A DNA stretch of 62,215 nucleotides from Acinetobacter sp. B51(2017) (GCF_003711395.1 NZ_PJRJ01000018.1:1-62215); one strand, 5' to 3'; positions 17,191 through 26,270 are shown, counted from the first letter of the stretch. Made by a program: numbers and translations. Notes: generated from the sequence alone by a model not told the origin.

Positions 17191-18648
17191 ATGCTTGAAG
17201 TCGAACTTAAATTTCAGATTCCTGAGGGGCGTCGTACTGCATTAATGAAAGCCTTAGATCCCAAAAAATCTGCACAACTTCAACTTCAAGCCAAGTATTA
17301 CGACACTAAAGATAAAAAATTGGCTCAAGCACACGCCGCGATTCGGCAGCGTTTAGAAGGCGACAAGTGGGTACAAACTTTTAAAGCCAGCCGCAGTCAT
17401 TTAGCCCGTTTTGAACATAACCATGACTTAGGCGTGTTGCAACAATCACCCGATTTAGATTTAAACGTATATGCCGATGTGCCTGAAGCAAAAGAATTAT
17501 TAAAAGCCGCTTTAGGAGAAGATTTCAAGCAATTAGAGCTGATTTTTGAAACTGATATTGCACGTACTTTGCGGGTACTACCGTATGGTGAAAGTGAAAT
17601 TGAAGTGAGTCTGGATATTGGTGAAATTCGCGCCCAAGGTCGTCGCCAAGCTGTACACGAAGTCGAGTTTGAGCTAAAAAGTGGCTCGGTGCAGGATTTG
17701 TTGGCCTTTAGCTTTGAATGGGTGAAAAAATACCAATTGTGGCTTGATGTACGCAGCAAAGCTGAATTTGGGAATTTATTGGCAGATGATTTAACGGTTA
17801 GCCCCGCCAAAAGCGTTAAAGATTTACAACTCACCAAAAAAGACACGGCTGATGCCAATGTACGCGCTTTAGTGGCACAGCAGATGCAACACTTATTACC
17901 CAATATTGCAGCGATGTCGGCTGGCGTAGCAAGCACTGAGCATATTCAGCAAGCGCATTTGGCTTTGCATCAATTACATTTGACGGTATTACTGTTTAAA
18001 GATTGGAGCGCAGATATTTCCGATAAATGGGCGCATCAATTGGCCGCATTTAAAGGTCAATTTGAGCAACTAAAGCATTTACAACATATGCAAAGCACCT
18101 TAGAACAGTTGCTACAAAACCCCAACACCACTGCCAGTCTTGCTCAAGATTTACTGTATGCCACAGAAAAACTCAACAACTTGGTACGTTCAACCCAAAA
18201 TGTGCATCACTTTTTAGAGTTGCTGACCTTTAGTTTAGGACATGCCGAACCAAACTCTTTATTTGATTTAAAAACCACCGCGCAGCAGAGCTTACAGCAA
18301 CATTATAAGCAACTCGCAGATGCGCTCAATCAGGCGACCATTGAAGATTTAAGCTCGATTGACCCACTGATTGGCGCACTGCAACAGCTCAAATTTAGCT
18401 TCCCTTTGCTCACGCAAATTTATGATGTGAAAAATTTGCAAAAATATGCCAAAGCCTTACACGATGCTGATATTGCTGCACAAGAATATTTGCTACTTAG
18501 TCTGGCTAGCCAATATTTACAAGATACAGAGTTAGCCGCAAGTGATTGGTTTGCCTTGGGTTGGCTCACCGCCAAACAAGAAGTCTATGCAGAACGTGTC
18601 TTAGAAGCCACGGCGCAGTTCTTATTCAGTCGTAAATTTTTAAAATAA
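17191..18648 (+). CDS. CYTH-CHAD protein 1, with an eroded CHAD domain
   Basis: The N-terminal CYTH triphosphate-tunnel domain (about 1-200) keeps ExExK as EVELK at residues 3-7, together with KYYDTKD, IRQRLEG and WVQTFKA. This suggests an inorganic triphosphatase or polyphosphate-related enzyme like E. coli YgiF. The C-terminal CHAD half aligns with the next gene, but the basic helices that bind polyphosphate have lost most Arg/Lys (AHLALHQLHLTVLLFKDW; LIGALQQLKFSFPLL). ATG 17191 is chosen; a GTG at 17182 is in frame. It is 74 bases upstream of its paralogue and probably co-transcribed. Confidence 0.82.
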   Translation: MLEVELKFQIPEGRRTALMKALDPKKSAQLQLQAKYYDTKDKKLAQAHAAIRQRLEGDKWVQTFKASRSHLARFEHNHDLGVLQQSPDLDLNVYADVPEAKELLKAALGEDFKQLELIFETDIARTLRVLPYGESEIEVSLDIGEIRAQGRRQAVHEVEFELKSGSVQDLLAFSFEWVKKYQLWLDVRSKAEFGNLLADDLTVSPAKSVKDLQLTKKDTADANVRALVAQQMQHLLPNIAAMSAGVASTEHIQQAHLALHQLHLTVLLFKDWSADISDKWAHQLAAFKGQFEQLKHLQHMQSTLEQLLQNPNTTASLAQDLLYATEKLNNLVRSTQNVHHFLELLTFSLGHAEPNSLFDLKTTAQQSLQQHYKQLADALNQATIEDLSSIDPLIGALQQLKFSFPLLTQIYDVKNLQKYAKALHDADIAAQEYLLLSLASQYLQDTELAASDWFALGWLTAKQEVYAERVLEATAQFLFSRKFLK

Positions 18649-18722
18649 GCCGCCTTTGGCTTACATCTCTCGGCTCATTTTGGGTATATAGTCATTAAAA
18701 TAGTCAAAAAAGAGCCGCTGAG

Positions 18723-20165
18723 ATGTCTGAGATTGAGCTTAAATTCCAAATTCCAACTTCACAAAGAAATGCCTTAACCGCCGCCATTTTACAGATGCAG
18801 CCAACGTCTGTTGCGCTCGTGGCACATTATTACGATACTCCAACGTTGAGCTTAGCCGAGCAGCATATTTCTTTACGACAACGTCTAGAAGACCGAGTTT
18901 GGAAACAAACCCTAAAAGCCCCCAGCCCCCAAGCTGCTAAACGGCTGGAAATTGATATTACTCTAGCGCAAGTGCCTAAAAAACTGGATTTAAACTGCTA
19001 TCGACAACATCCTCAAGCGAAAGCCCTGTTAAAACCAGTGCTAAAGAAAAAATCTATGCTGGCGCGTCAGCTCAGTACCGACGTCAAACGCCATGTTTTA
19101 GAGCAACAGCATCACAACAGTTGTATTGAAATTGCCTTAGACCAAGGCTGGTTAATCACGCCGCACAAAAGAACCAAAATTTCAGAAATTGAATTTGAGC
19201 TAAAAAGTGGTCAAGTGCCTGACTTAATTGCGATCATCCGACCATGGGTCGAACAATATGCTCTGTATTTAGACACACAAAGTAAAGCTGAGCGTGGCTA
19301 TGCCTTATTACAGAATCAAGCTGAGGCTGCCACGTATCAAAGCGCCTATGTCCTTAAGCCTTCACAATCATCTGAACAGGCATTACGCAGCATGGTCAAT
19401 CAGTGTTTGCAACATGCCTTGCCCAATGCCAGTGCAATTGCGCGTGATAATTATCATGCTGAGCATGTCCATCAACTACGTGTGGCGATTCGCCGCCTAA
19501 GAACTGCTTTTAAAAGTTTTAGAGATTGGACAAACGCTGACTTAACACTGTGGCAACAACAACTTAAAACTTTATTTCAACAGTTGGGCGCAACCCGTGA
19601 CCAAGATGCCTTAACTGAAAGCTTAATCCCGCAGTTACAACAAGCAGGCTCTCCAATCCTAAAATTACCGCAAAACGCAGGCAAAAGCGTGAATTTATCG
19701 CGTTTGTTACAAGCGCCAAGCACCACTTTATTGTGGCTGGAATTAATTGCCTTTAGCCAAAGCCCTGTGCATCAAAAAGTAGATCCTCTGCCAAAATTGG
19801 CACGACAGCGCATCGTGAAGTTACAAGATCAAATCATGCACCAAGCAGCGCAGTTTATGGATTTAAGCATTGAAGAAAAGCATCACTTACGCAAACGCGT
19901 CAAACAGTTGCGTTATAGTCTTGAGTTCAGCCGAGGTTTATTTAAAGACAAAACCTTAAAAGCCTATTTAACTGCCTTAAAACCTGTGCAACAAGTACTG
20001 GGGGAATTTAATGATTTAAGCGTGGCCGAAACCCTTGTCTGCACGGTGATTGAAAAAGAGCCGCGCTATTGGTTTATATTGGGCTGGCTCAGAGCACAAC
20101 AACAGCAGGTCTTAGCCCGTGCTGCACTGGTGTTACAACAATTTAGTACACAGGCCAAGTTTTAA
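18723..20165 (+). CDS. CYTH-CHAD protein 2, canonical
   Basis: The 480-residue protein has a CYTH domain with ExExK as EIELK (residues 3-7) and EIEFELKSGQ later. Its full CHAD domain has basic helices HVHQLRVAIRRLRTAFKSF and HHLRKRVKQLRYSLEF, matching polyphosphate-binding CHAD modules. A shared C-terminal WFxLGWLxAxQ segment shows that it and the preceding gene are tandem duplicates. Expected activity is hydrolysis of triphosphate, with CHAD binding polyphosphate. The stop lies 2 bases from the convergent DUF4105 gene, with no terminator between them. Confidence 0.88.
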   Translation: MSEIELKFQIPTSQRNALTAAILQMQPTSVALVAHYYDTPTLSLAEQHISLRQRLEDRVWKQTLKAPSPQAAKRLEIDITLAQVPKKLDLNCYRQHPQAKALLKPVLKKKSMLARQLSTDVKRHVLEQQHHNSCIEIALDQGWLITPHKRTKISEIEFELKSGQVPDLIAIIRPWVEQYALYLDTQSKAERGYALLQNQAEAATYQSAYVLKPSQSSEQALRSMVNQCLQHALPNASAIARDNYHAEHVHQLRVAIRRLRTAFKSFRDWTNADLTLWQQQLKTLFQQLGATRDQDALTESLIPQLQQAGSPILKLPQNAGKSVNLSRLLQAPSTTLLWLELIAFSQSPVHQKVDPLPKLARQRIVKLQDQIMHQAAQFMDLSIEEKHHLRKRVKQLRYSLEFSRGLFKDKTLKAYLTALKPVQQVLGEFNDLSVAETLVCTVIEKEPRYWFILGWLRAQQQQVLARAALVLQQFSTQAKF

Positions 20166-20167
20166 GT

Positions 20168-21163
20168 TTAGTACTGCCGAATCAGCTGAGAAAATGTAGA
20201 CTGAGCATGATCTGGGCCTTGGCTTAAATGAGCCGTTTTAGGATTCACATGCGCGCGCTGCTTCCACTGCGCTAAGCTTAGGCTTGGATCAAGTTGCCCA
20301 TGGTCATATAAATAGTTGGGTAGTAAACCTGGTAAGACCACCCGATAATCACGCGGTATATTGCCCATGGCATGCTCCATGAGGTCAAATAAAATATTGG
20401 TGCAATTACTGACTAAGGTGTTGTACCAACGTGGCTGATGATTCAGACGATTGGCTTTATTCAGATATTCTAAAAACAGCATCTGCATTTCGGTGTCTTG
20501 CATTTGAATCGGATAAAGATAGACATCTTCATTACGAATATTACTGCGTGTATAAATCACATCATTTTCATCACCCACCACCAGCGCCAATTCATATTGG
20601 CGAAAAAAGCCGCCTACAATCGAAAAGCCTTCGTGTTGTTCTTGGCGCACTTCTAAAGAAAATGCCAAATGCTGGCCATCTTTAAAGCCAAAGCTTATAA
20701 AGGCATGGGCAACAGGGCCTTGAATAAAGTGCGAAATAATTAAATCTACCCGATTAATATTTTCTAAAGCATAGCGCCGTGTTTCCCATTGCGTGGTGTA
20801 GTGCTCCTTGCTGTGCCAAATAAAATTACGCACATTGTGAATCTCGACTTGCCCATCGACAAAGCGATAATTCACTAAACGCTCGACATTGCTTTGCCAA
20901 TTGCGCTCATTGTACGGCTTGAGTAAGAAAAACACCCCGACCAGCAGTACAAAACAAATCATATACAATGCAGGCAGCGCTTTTAAATACGACTGAGTAG
21001 GCGTGCGCAAGTAAAAACATAGCCCAGCAAAGATCAACCACAAACTGATCAGCAGATCACTGAGTGCAGCTGATACGGGTTGTTGTACCCAAATAAATAA
21101 ACCTACCCAAAGACTGGTGGCAAGTAAAAAAATCGCATAACACAGCACAATCCATGTTGGCAT
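20168..21163 (-). CDS. DUF4105 (Lnb N-terminal periplasmic) membrane protein
   Basis: The 331-residue protein has three to four N-terminal transmembrane helices (about residues 5-100) followed by a soluble DUF4105 domain. That domain includes NYRFVDGQVEIHNVRNFIWHSKEHYTTQWETRRY, HAFISFGF, EGFSIVGGFFRQYELALVVGDE and YNTLVSNCTNILFDLM; the NCTN motif with its Cys is characteristic. Members are thought to be Cys-protease-like periplasmic enzymes, but the function is not established. It is convergent and nearly touching the CYTH-CHAD 2 gene. Confidence 0.85.
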   Translation of the reverse strand: MPTWIVLCYAIFLLATSLWVGLFIWVQQPVSAALSDLLISLWLIFAGLCFYLRTPTQSYLKALPALYMICFVLLVGVFFLLKPYNERNWQSNVERLVNYRFVDGQVEIHNVRNFIWHSKEHYTTQWETRRYALENINRVDLIISHFIQGPVAHAFISFGFKDGQHLAFSLEVRQEQHEGFSIVGGFFRQYELALVVGDENDVIYTRSNIRNEDVYLYPIQMQDTEMQMLFLEYLNKANRLNHQPRWYNTLVSNCTNILFDLMEHAMGNIPRDYRVVLPGLLPNYLYDHGQLDPSLSLAQWKQRAHVNPKTAHLSQGPDHAQSTFSQLIRQY

Positions 21164-21233
21164 AGCACGTCATTCTTGTTGTTTTATTCACCTTAGCCTA
21201 ACATGCAGTATATGGGATGTAGTATTAATATTT

Positions 21234-21875
21234 TTAACGATTTTTGGCAAATATCTTCCATGTTCCGTTATCAGCAATCGGGTCACTATAGCTATCGTTA
21301 CGTTGTTTACGTGGTTTATCGCGTGCATCAACCAATTTAAAATGCGGCTCAACACTTAAGACAATGCCATTGACGTAAAAACGGGTACGGGTATAGTCAC
21401 TTTGCCCATGCTGAAACACATAGGTGCGTAAATCAATAAATTCACGGTGCGCGACCAAAGCTGCAGTGCTGTCTGTGGCAAGCCAATCTTGCATGGCAAA
21501 GATTTCGCTTTGTTCAAATTGACCACATTTCTCAATTAAGCTGGCTACACCACGAAAAGTTTTGGATTCTTTGGCACGCGTTTTATTAATGCGAATCCGA
21601 TCCACATGAAAATAAAATAACGGTAAGTTTAAGTGACTCGGCAAATGAATCGCATCCACGACCTCGCCTTCATCTGCCATAAAAGGTTGGAATAAATCTT
21701 GTGCCCGAGTAATGAGTTCTTGCCACTGTGCTGCATAGCGCTCTACTTGTGTGGCTGAACCATAATAAATCGGTAATCCTTCGACATGAGCCAACTCTTG
21801 TGGTGGCCAAACTTGCTGACGCAACAGCGCAATATCGTTTTTTAAACTTTGTATCGCAATCGCATTATCCTGCAT
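21234..21875 (-). CDS. Hypothetical cytoplasmic protein, 213 aa
   Basis: I do not recognise the family. The protein has an N-terminal amphipathic stretch (QSLKNDIALLRQQVWPP), no signal peptide and no membrane helix. A central region is rich in conserved-looking aromatics (LNLPLFYFHVDRIRIN). The second half (EFIDLRTYVFQHGQSDYTRTRFYVNGIVLSVEPHF) could be a beta sandwich. It lies 70 bases upstream of the DUF4105 gene on the same strand and might be transcribed with it. Codon use is like that of its neighbours, so it is probably a real resident gene. Confidence 0.7.
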   Translation of the reverse strand: MQDNAIAIQSLKNDIALLRQQVWPPQELAHVEGLPIYYGSATQVERYAAQWQELITRAQDLFQPFMADEGEVVDAIHLPSHLNLPLFYFHVDRIRINKTRAKESKTFRGVASLIEKCGQFEQSEIFAMQDWLATDSTAALVAHREFIDLRTYVFQHGQSDYTRTRFYVNGIVLSVEPHFKLVDARDKPRKQRNDSYSDPIADNGTWKIFAKNR

Positions 21876-21985
21876 CTTATCCCTCTTCTGAATGCTTAGG
21901 CTATTTTTAGATTAAGGCAAAGGTTTAGTTTCTGCAAGGCTTTGCCTATAATGGCGCTTTAGATATTGATGTTTAGGAACAGTTC

Positions 21986-22381
21986 ATGGTTCAAAAGATT
22001 GAAGCAACCGATGTAACCGAAGAAGAAGCGTTAAATGCGGCTTTCTTTGAACGGGCTGATGCATTTATTAAACAAGCCAATGATTTTTGCAGCATTGAAA
22101 AAGGCTCAAGCGTAAAACCACATGATCTGCGTGGTCAGGTCAGCTCTGCAATGTTGTTTGCTGCCTCACGCTTTAATACTTGGGTTGCTGCCAACAACTT
22201 TAAAGATGGCGAAGAGATGCGCGCGGCCAAAGAACAAGTGATGTCATATTTATTGCAACAATTCCAATTGATGCTTGAAGATAACTATGATGAATATTGC
22301 GACCAATTTGAAAACTATTTACGTTTCCGTCGCACTGAAGAACATCACGCGCATAAACATGAGCATAAACCGCACGATTAA
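21986..22381 (+). CDS. DUF3144 domain protein with His-rich tail
   Basis: The 131-residue acidic protein matches DUF3144 through FFERADAFIKQANDFC and SSAMLFAASRFNTWVAANNFK, a small helical family common in gammaproteobacteria with no assigned role. The C-terminus EEHHAHKHEHKPHD is histidine-rich and could bind metal ions. It is a single gene, followed by a terminator at 22384-22410. Confidence 0.82.
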   Translation: MVQKIEATDVTEEEALNAAFFERADAFIKQANDFCSIEKGSSVKPHDLRGQVSSAMLFAASRFNTWVAANNFKDGEEMRAAKEQVMSYLLQQFQLMLEDNYDEYCDQFENYLRFRRTEEHHAHKHEHKPHD

Positions 22382-22383
22382 TT

Positions 22384-22410
22384 AAAAAGCCCTAGATGGG
22401 GCTTTTTTTT
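22384..22410. terminator. Terminator after the DUF3144 gene
   Basis: The stem AAGCCC/GGGGCTT is followed by T8, just after the stop. An A run on the other side makes it usable for the convergent PhzF gene too. Confidence 0.75.
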
Positions 22411-22417
22411 ACGCGCT

Positions 22418-23248
22418 TTACAGCTCAATTTGAGCTTGCATAAATAAACGCGCATAGCCTGAAATTTCAATACGTTCATTATCAAGCATTTTGCAATACA
22501 AAGTACCGCCACGGCTTGAGGCTTGATAGGCAGTTAGTTCAGTTTTTGCTAGTTTTTCTGCCCAAATCGGGATGATCCCTGTATGAATTGAACCTGTGAC
22601 AGGATCTTCAGGAATGCCATTGGCTGGTGCAAAATAACGTGATACGCAGTCATATGCGACTTGATCACTGGCAAGACTGGTGATCGCAACATCTAATTGG
22701 GTTGCATCTGCGGTAATGGCAGTACGCACTTTGCCCATGGTTTTAAGCAGCTCCATATTTGGCTTTTCATCTAAAATATCTTGTACCGATTCATAGACCA
22801 CAATATAAGCCTGCTGGTTTAAATACACCGCTTTAAAGGGTTTCGTTAATGCTTGGCGTAACACATTTGGCACATCTGTCACCAACTCAGCACGGCGCAC
22901 TGGAAAATTCATACTCATTTTGCCATCTGCATGTTGCGTGACAATAAAAATACCTAAATTTTTGACATGAAAATAAATGGTTTTTGCTGGGCTAAACTCT
23001 TTAAAGATGACAAAACTACTGGCTAAAGTGGCATGGCCACAAAAATCCACTTCTGTGGTTGGCGTAAACCAACGAATCTCAAAATTTTCCTGATCTATTT
23101 TTTTGACAAATGCGGTTTCAGATAAATTATTTTCTAAGGCAATATTTTGCATCAATGCCTCGTCAAGCCAGTCATCGGTAACAATCACGGCGGCAGGGTT
23201 GCCTTTAAATAATTGTGTTGTAAACGCATCTACTTGATACATCTGCAT
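22418..23248 (-). CDS. PhzF family isomerase/epimerase
   Basis: The 276-residue protein is of the PhzF family (diaminopimelate epimerase fold). Typical segments are VDAFTTQLFKGNPAAVIV, NNLSETAFV with the catalytic Glu, EIRWFTPTTEVDFCGHATLAS and GIPEDPVTGSIHT. The family isomerises varied substrates, and no phenazine genes are present, so this is a generic member of unknown substrate. The start follows GAGGAAG. It is divergent from the flavin reductase gene. Confidence 0.92.
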   Translation of the reverse strand: MQMYQVDAFTTQLFKGNPAAVIVTDDWLDEALMQNIALENNLSETAFVKKIDQENFEIRWFTPTTEVDFCGHATLASSFVIFKEFSPAKTIYFHVKNLGIFIVTQHADGKMSMNFPVRRAELVTDVPNVLRQALTKPFKAVYLNQQAYIVVYESVQDILDEKPNMELLKTMGKVRTAITADATQLDVAITSLASDQVAYDCVSRYFAPANGIPEDPVTGSIHTGIIPIWAEKLAKTELTAYQASSRGGTLYCKMLDNERIEISGYARLFMQAQIEL

Positions 23249-23333
23249 AATTATGCTTCCTCATTGATTTAGCTATATTTTAGTGACTTTTCTTGCTAGG
23301 CTCCGCATAATTCGCATTTCACGAGTGCACATC

Positions 23334-23918
23334 ATGCTCAAACATTTACAGGCTGTACCTTTAGATAAGGCCTATCGTTTAATCAATCATGGGCCAACGG
23401 TGTTAGTGTCCAGTCAAGATCAACACACTACAGGCGTAATGAGCGCTGCTTGGGCCTGCGCTTTAGAGTTTAGCCCAGCCAAAGTCACTGTGGTACTAGA
23501 TAAAAGCTGTAAAACCCGTGAAATTATCGAACATTCAGGTCGCTTTGCCTTACAGGTGCCTACCCTACAACAAATTGATCTGGTCTATGCCTTAGGTATG
23601 ATCAGCCAATATGATGCACCAGAAAAATTACGTCAATGTGGGGTGGAGTTATTTCACTTTAAGGGTCATGCAAACCTTCCCGTTGTCCAAGGGTGTAGCG
23701 CATGGTTGCTGTGTGAGTTAATTCCTGAGCCGCATAACCAACAGCAGCATGATTTATTTATTGGTCGTGTGGTCGCAGCTTATGCCGATGAACGTGTTTT
23801 TCGTAATGGACACTGGCACTATCAAGATGTAGATCCAAGTTTTAAGAGCTTACATCATGTGGCAGGTGGGCATTTTTATACGATTGGTGATGCCGTGTCT
23901 GCACCGCAGTCCAAGTAA
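23334..23918 (+). CDS. Flavin reductase (FMN-binding split barrel) family protein
   Basis: The protein has a flavin reductase-like split-barrel domain: GPTVLVSSQDQHTTGVMSAAWACALEFSPAKVTVVLDKSCKTREIIEHSGRFALQVP is the typical N-terminal FMN-binding arrangement. Related proteins are NAD(P)H:FMN oxidoreductases or FMN-binding proteins of unknown substrate. I use ATG 23334; the frame remains open upstream to GTG 23283 and there is no strong ribosome site to decide. Confidence 0.82.
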   Translation: MLKHLQAVPLDKAYRLINHGPTVLVSSQDQHTTGVMSAAWACALEFSPAKVTVVLDKSCKTREIIEHSGRFALQVPTLQQIDLVYALGMISQYDAPEKLRQCGVELFHFKGHANLPVVQGCSAWLLCELIPEPHNQQQHDLFIGRVVAAYADERVFRNGHWHYQDVDPSFKSLHHVAGGHFYTIGDAVSAPQSK

Positions 23919-24003
23919 ACTATAACCTGCTGTCTGACAACACTAGGCAAACAGCGCCCAATTGGCTAAATTTAAAGCAATAATAAAAAACTCAAGGAAC
24001 AGG

Positions 24004-25206
24004 ATGTTCTCAATTACACAACGGCTGAGTATTTTTTTAATGCTCAGCACCGCGCTTGCTGTCGGGATTTTACGTTTTTCTTATACCGCATTGTTACCCA
24101 GCACCCGTTTAGCATTTGAATGGAGCACCAGCTTTGCTAGTCTGTTGGGAAGTGCCAATTTGTTGGGTTATCTAATCGGTGCATTTTGGGCCATGCGTTT
24201 GGCGCAAAATGTGAAAATGCTACATTATTTAAGCACGGCAGGTTTAATTGGCAGTTTAAGCTTATTCTGCTGTGCCTTTGTAGGCTTCGATGGCATTTGG
24301 TATATCAGTTGGCGGATTATTTCTGGCATCTGCGGTGGCCTATTGATGATTTTAGCGCCTACCGTGGTCGCACAGTGCTGTGATGCAGCAAAACGCCTAC
24401 AAATCAACTTTATTGGCTTTAGCGGTGTCGGTATTGGGGTGCTGGCTGCCACCTTATTTTCACCTTACTTAGATCGTTTGAGCATTACAACTGCATGGCT
24501 GATTTTGTTTGGCTTTGCATTAAGTTTTAGCGCACTCATTGCCGCGATTATTTATCCCTTTAAAGCGCAGTTAGATCACAACACCCAAACTATGGCGCCC
24601 AACACGCCTGCTGATGGCTTATATAAAAGTTTAATTTTGGTGTATGGCTGTAGTGCCTTTGCCTATATTCCACATTCCTTGTTTTGGATTGATTATTTAA
24701 CTCAAAGTTTAGCTTTATCCTTGTTTTGGATAAATTTTAATTGGATTTTATATGGCTTAGGTAGTGCCTTAGGGGCTGTAACAGCCTATTACTTAGCAGT
24801 GCAACTGGGTAATTTTAAGGCCTTAAAAGTACTATACAGTTGTTATGTTGCGGCGATTTTATTTGCTATTTTTAGTCAAATTCCCTTATTAACCTTTTTA
24901 TCCTCGTTTTTAACGGGTTTACTCAATCCTGCTGTGGTGTTTTTAACCTCATACACCATTTTACAACGCTATGGCTTGGCTTATAAAAAGCTTTGGAGCA
25001 TGGCGACCATCACCTTTGCCACCGTGCAACTGATTGGTGGTTTAAGTTTTAGTGCCTTACAAAGCATGCAAATTTCCTATAACCAACAATTTATATTAGC
25101 GGCCTTAGTGCTGTTAGGTGGATTAATTTATTTCCTGTTGTATTTAAAGCGCCATGAATTACAACAAAAAAATATACTAGCTCAACGCACTTCCTCTTTA
25201 AAATAA
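24004..25206 (+). CDS. MFS transporter, YbfB/YjiJ-like
   Basis: The 400-residue inner-membrane protein has about twelve hydrophobic segments and the first-helix pattern ALAVGILRFSYTALLPSTR that marks the YbfB/YjiJ subfamily of major facilitators. GSANLLGYLIGAF and SGICGGLLMILAPTVVAQ are further typical helices. The substrate is unknown. ATG 24004 is supported by CAAGGAACAGG directly upstream; an upstream TTG at 23962 would add an unsupported extension. The 3' end overlaps the convergent M23 peptidase gene by 25 bases. Confidence 0.85.
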   Translation: MFSITQRLSIFLMLSTALAVGILRFSYTALLPSTRLAFEWSTSFASLLGSANLLGYLIGAFWAMRLAQNVKMLHYLSTAGLIGSLSLFCCAFVGFDGIWYISWRIISGICGGLLMILAPTVVAQCCDAAKRLQINFIGFSGVGIGVLAATLFSPYLDRLSITTAWLILFGFALSFSALIAAIIYPFKAQLDHNTQTMAPNTPADGLYKSLILVYGCSAFAYIPHSLFWIDYLTQSLALSLFWINFNWILYGLGSALGAVTAYYLAVQLGNFKALKVLYSCYVAAILFAIFSQIPLLTFLSSFLTGLLNPAVVFLTSYTILQRYGLAYKKLWSMATITFATVQLIGGLSFSALQSMQISYNQQFILAALVLLGGLIYFLLYLKRHELQQKNILAQRTSSLK

Positions 25207-25721
25207 GGATAAGGATTGACTGCACCTTGTCCTTTTAAATAAATTCCATAGTGCAAATGTGGCGGTGTTCCTCGGGCATTGCCCGTATTGCCGACATAGC
25301 CTAGCAGTGTGCCCGCTTCCACCCAATCGCCCGCTTGGATATTGGCTGCATAATCATCCAAATGTGCATAATAATGCGAACTAAATGCAGGTCCAGTCAC
25401 CCAAATCACTTTACCACCCAAGTTATTGGTGCCTACTTCACGTACAACGCCTCGAGTTGTACTGAGTACTGGGGTACCACGTTTGGCAAAGATATCAACC
25501 CCTTCATGCCGTCGTCCCGCACTTCTTGCAGCACCCCATGTATCACTAATCTGACTTAACTGTACCTCTTGTACAGGTAAGCTGAGTGGTTTGGACAAGG
25601 GTTGACGTTGTAAATGCCAATACCAATATGGTGTTTGCCAGCCCAACCTTTCTGCCTCAGATGGTGGCTGACAAGCGCTGAGTAGCAGCATCATGACACT
25701 GAATAACAGCAATTTGCTCAT
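25182..25721 (-). CDS. M23 family metallopeptidase-like lipoprotein
   Basis: The 179-residue lipoprotein (signal MSKLLLFSVMMLLLSAC) has an M23/LytM domain: GRRHEGVDIFAKRGTPVLSTTRGVVREVG carries the first zinc ligands (H, D) and PPHLHYGIYLKG carries the HxH motif. It is a likely peptidoglycan endopeptidase or amidase activator in the outer membrane or periplasm. The start at 25721 is fixed by GGAGGACGT just upstream. Its end overlaps the convergent MFS gene, so antisense interference is possible. Confidence 0.9.
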   Translation of the reverse strand: MSKLLLFSVMMLLLSACQPPSEAERLGWQTPYWYWHLQRQPLSKPLSLPVQEVQLSQISDTWGAARSAGRRHEGVDIFAKRGTPVLSTTRGVVREVGTNNLGGKVIWVTGPAFSSHYYAHLDDYAANIQAGDWVEAGTLLGYVGNTGNARGTPPHLHYGIYLKGQGAVNPYPYFKEEVR

Positions 25722-25735
25722 ACGTCCTCCAAATA

Positions 25736-25761
25736 ATAAAACCCTCAAAATGAGGGTTTTA
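25736..25761 (-). terminator. Terminator of the Gln/Lys-rich small gene
   Basis: The stem AAAACCCTCA/TGAGGGTTTT is seen in both orientations. On the minus strand it lies 17 bases after the small gene stop and immediately upstream of the M23 ribosome site, insulating the M23 gene from it. Confidence 0.75.
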
Positions 25762-25777
25762 TGTTGGATAGGGTTAA

Positions 25778-25897
25778 TTATTTCGCTTTTTTGCGGGCTT
25801 TTTGTGGTTGCTGCTGTTGTTGCTGCTGATCATTTTTGTTTTGCTCTTGCTCTTTTTGCTGCAGCTTCTGCTGATGTTGCTTTTTCTTATGTGCCAT
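25778..25897 (-). CDS. Gln/Lys-rich basic microprotein, 39 aa
   Basis: A 39-codon frame starts at ATG 25897 after CTAGGAGAGAGCGAAC, one of the best ribosome sites in the window, and ends at TAA followed by its own terminator. The protein is almost entirely Lys, Gln, His, Glu and Asn, with a run of seven Gln and a basic end PQKARKKAK. There is no hydrophobic core, so it is probably disordered and may bind RNA or DNA. It is divergent from rluE. I know of no assigned function. Confidence 0.7.
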   Translation of the reverse strand: MAHKKKQHQQKLQQKEQEQNKNDQQQQQQQPQKARKKAK

Positions 25898-26270
25898 GTT
25901 CGCTCTCTCCTAGATTGATCTTGAGGATTTTTACAGACGAGTTCACTGTAACGGATTTTGCGCTAAGGCCAAATGCAACACTATTGCAATTTATTGCAAT
26001 GTAAAACCCATATATTTTTTATACATATAAATCAAATATTTATATTTTTATACTTTACATTAAACAGCAAAGCGATGCACTTTTTCACCCAATGTAACAA
26101 GCCAAACTCGTGGTTTAAAATAAAAATAATTGGCAACAAGCAATACTTTCTTAGCATCTTGACGCATAATATAAGCATCGAATTTTTTGCTTTATTTTGG
26201 ACTGTTGATTTTAGGTCACAGCAAGCTAGAGCAGTTTTTATATTTTTAACATTATTGAAGAAGCTTTTTT
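25898..26270. other. 373-base AT-rich intergenic region
   Basis: No convincing gene is present. The plus-strand frame through 25973-26290 has no ribosome site and an implausible composition. The region holds two ATTGCAAT palindromes exactly 10 bases apart (25983-26000) and presumably the divergent promoters of the microprotein gene and rluE. Otherwise I see only A/T-rich sequence. Confidence 0.6.
25983..26000. promoter_or_regulatory. Paired palindromes ATTGCAAT, one helical turn apart
   Basis: ATTGCAAT occurs at 25983-25990 and again at 25993-26000. Each copy is a perfect palindrome and the centres are 10 bp apart, so both would face the same side of the helix. This is an operator-like layout about 85 bases upstream of the microprotein start. 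The cognate regulator is unknown. Confidence 0.35.
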
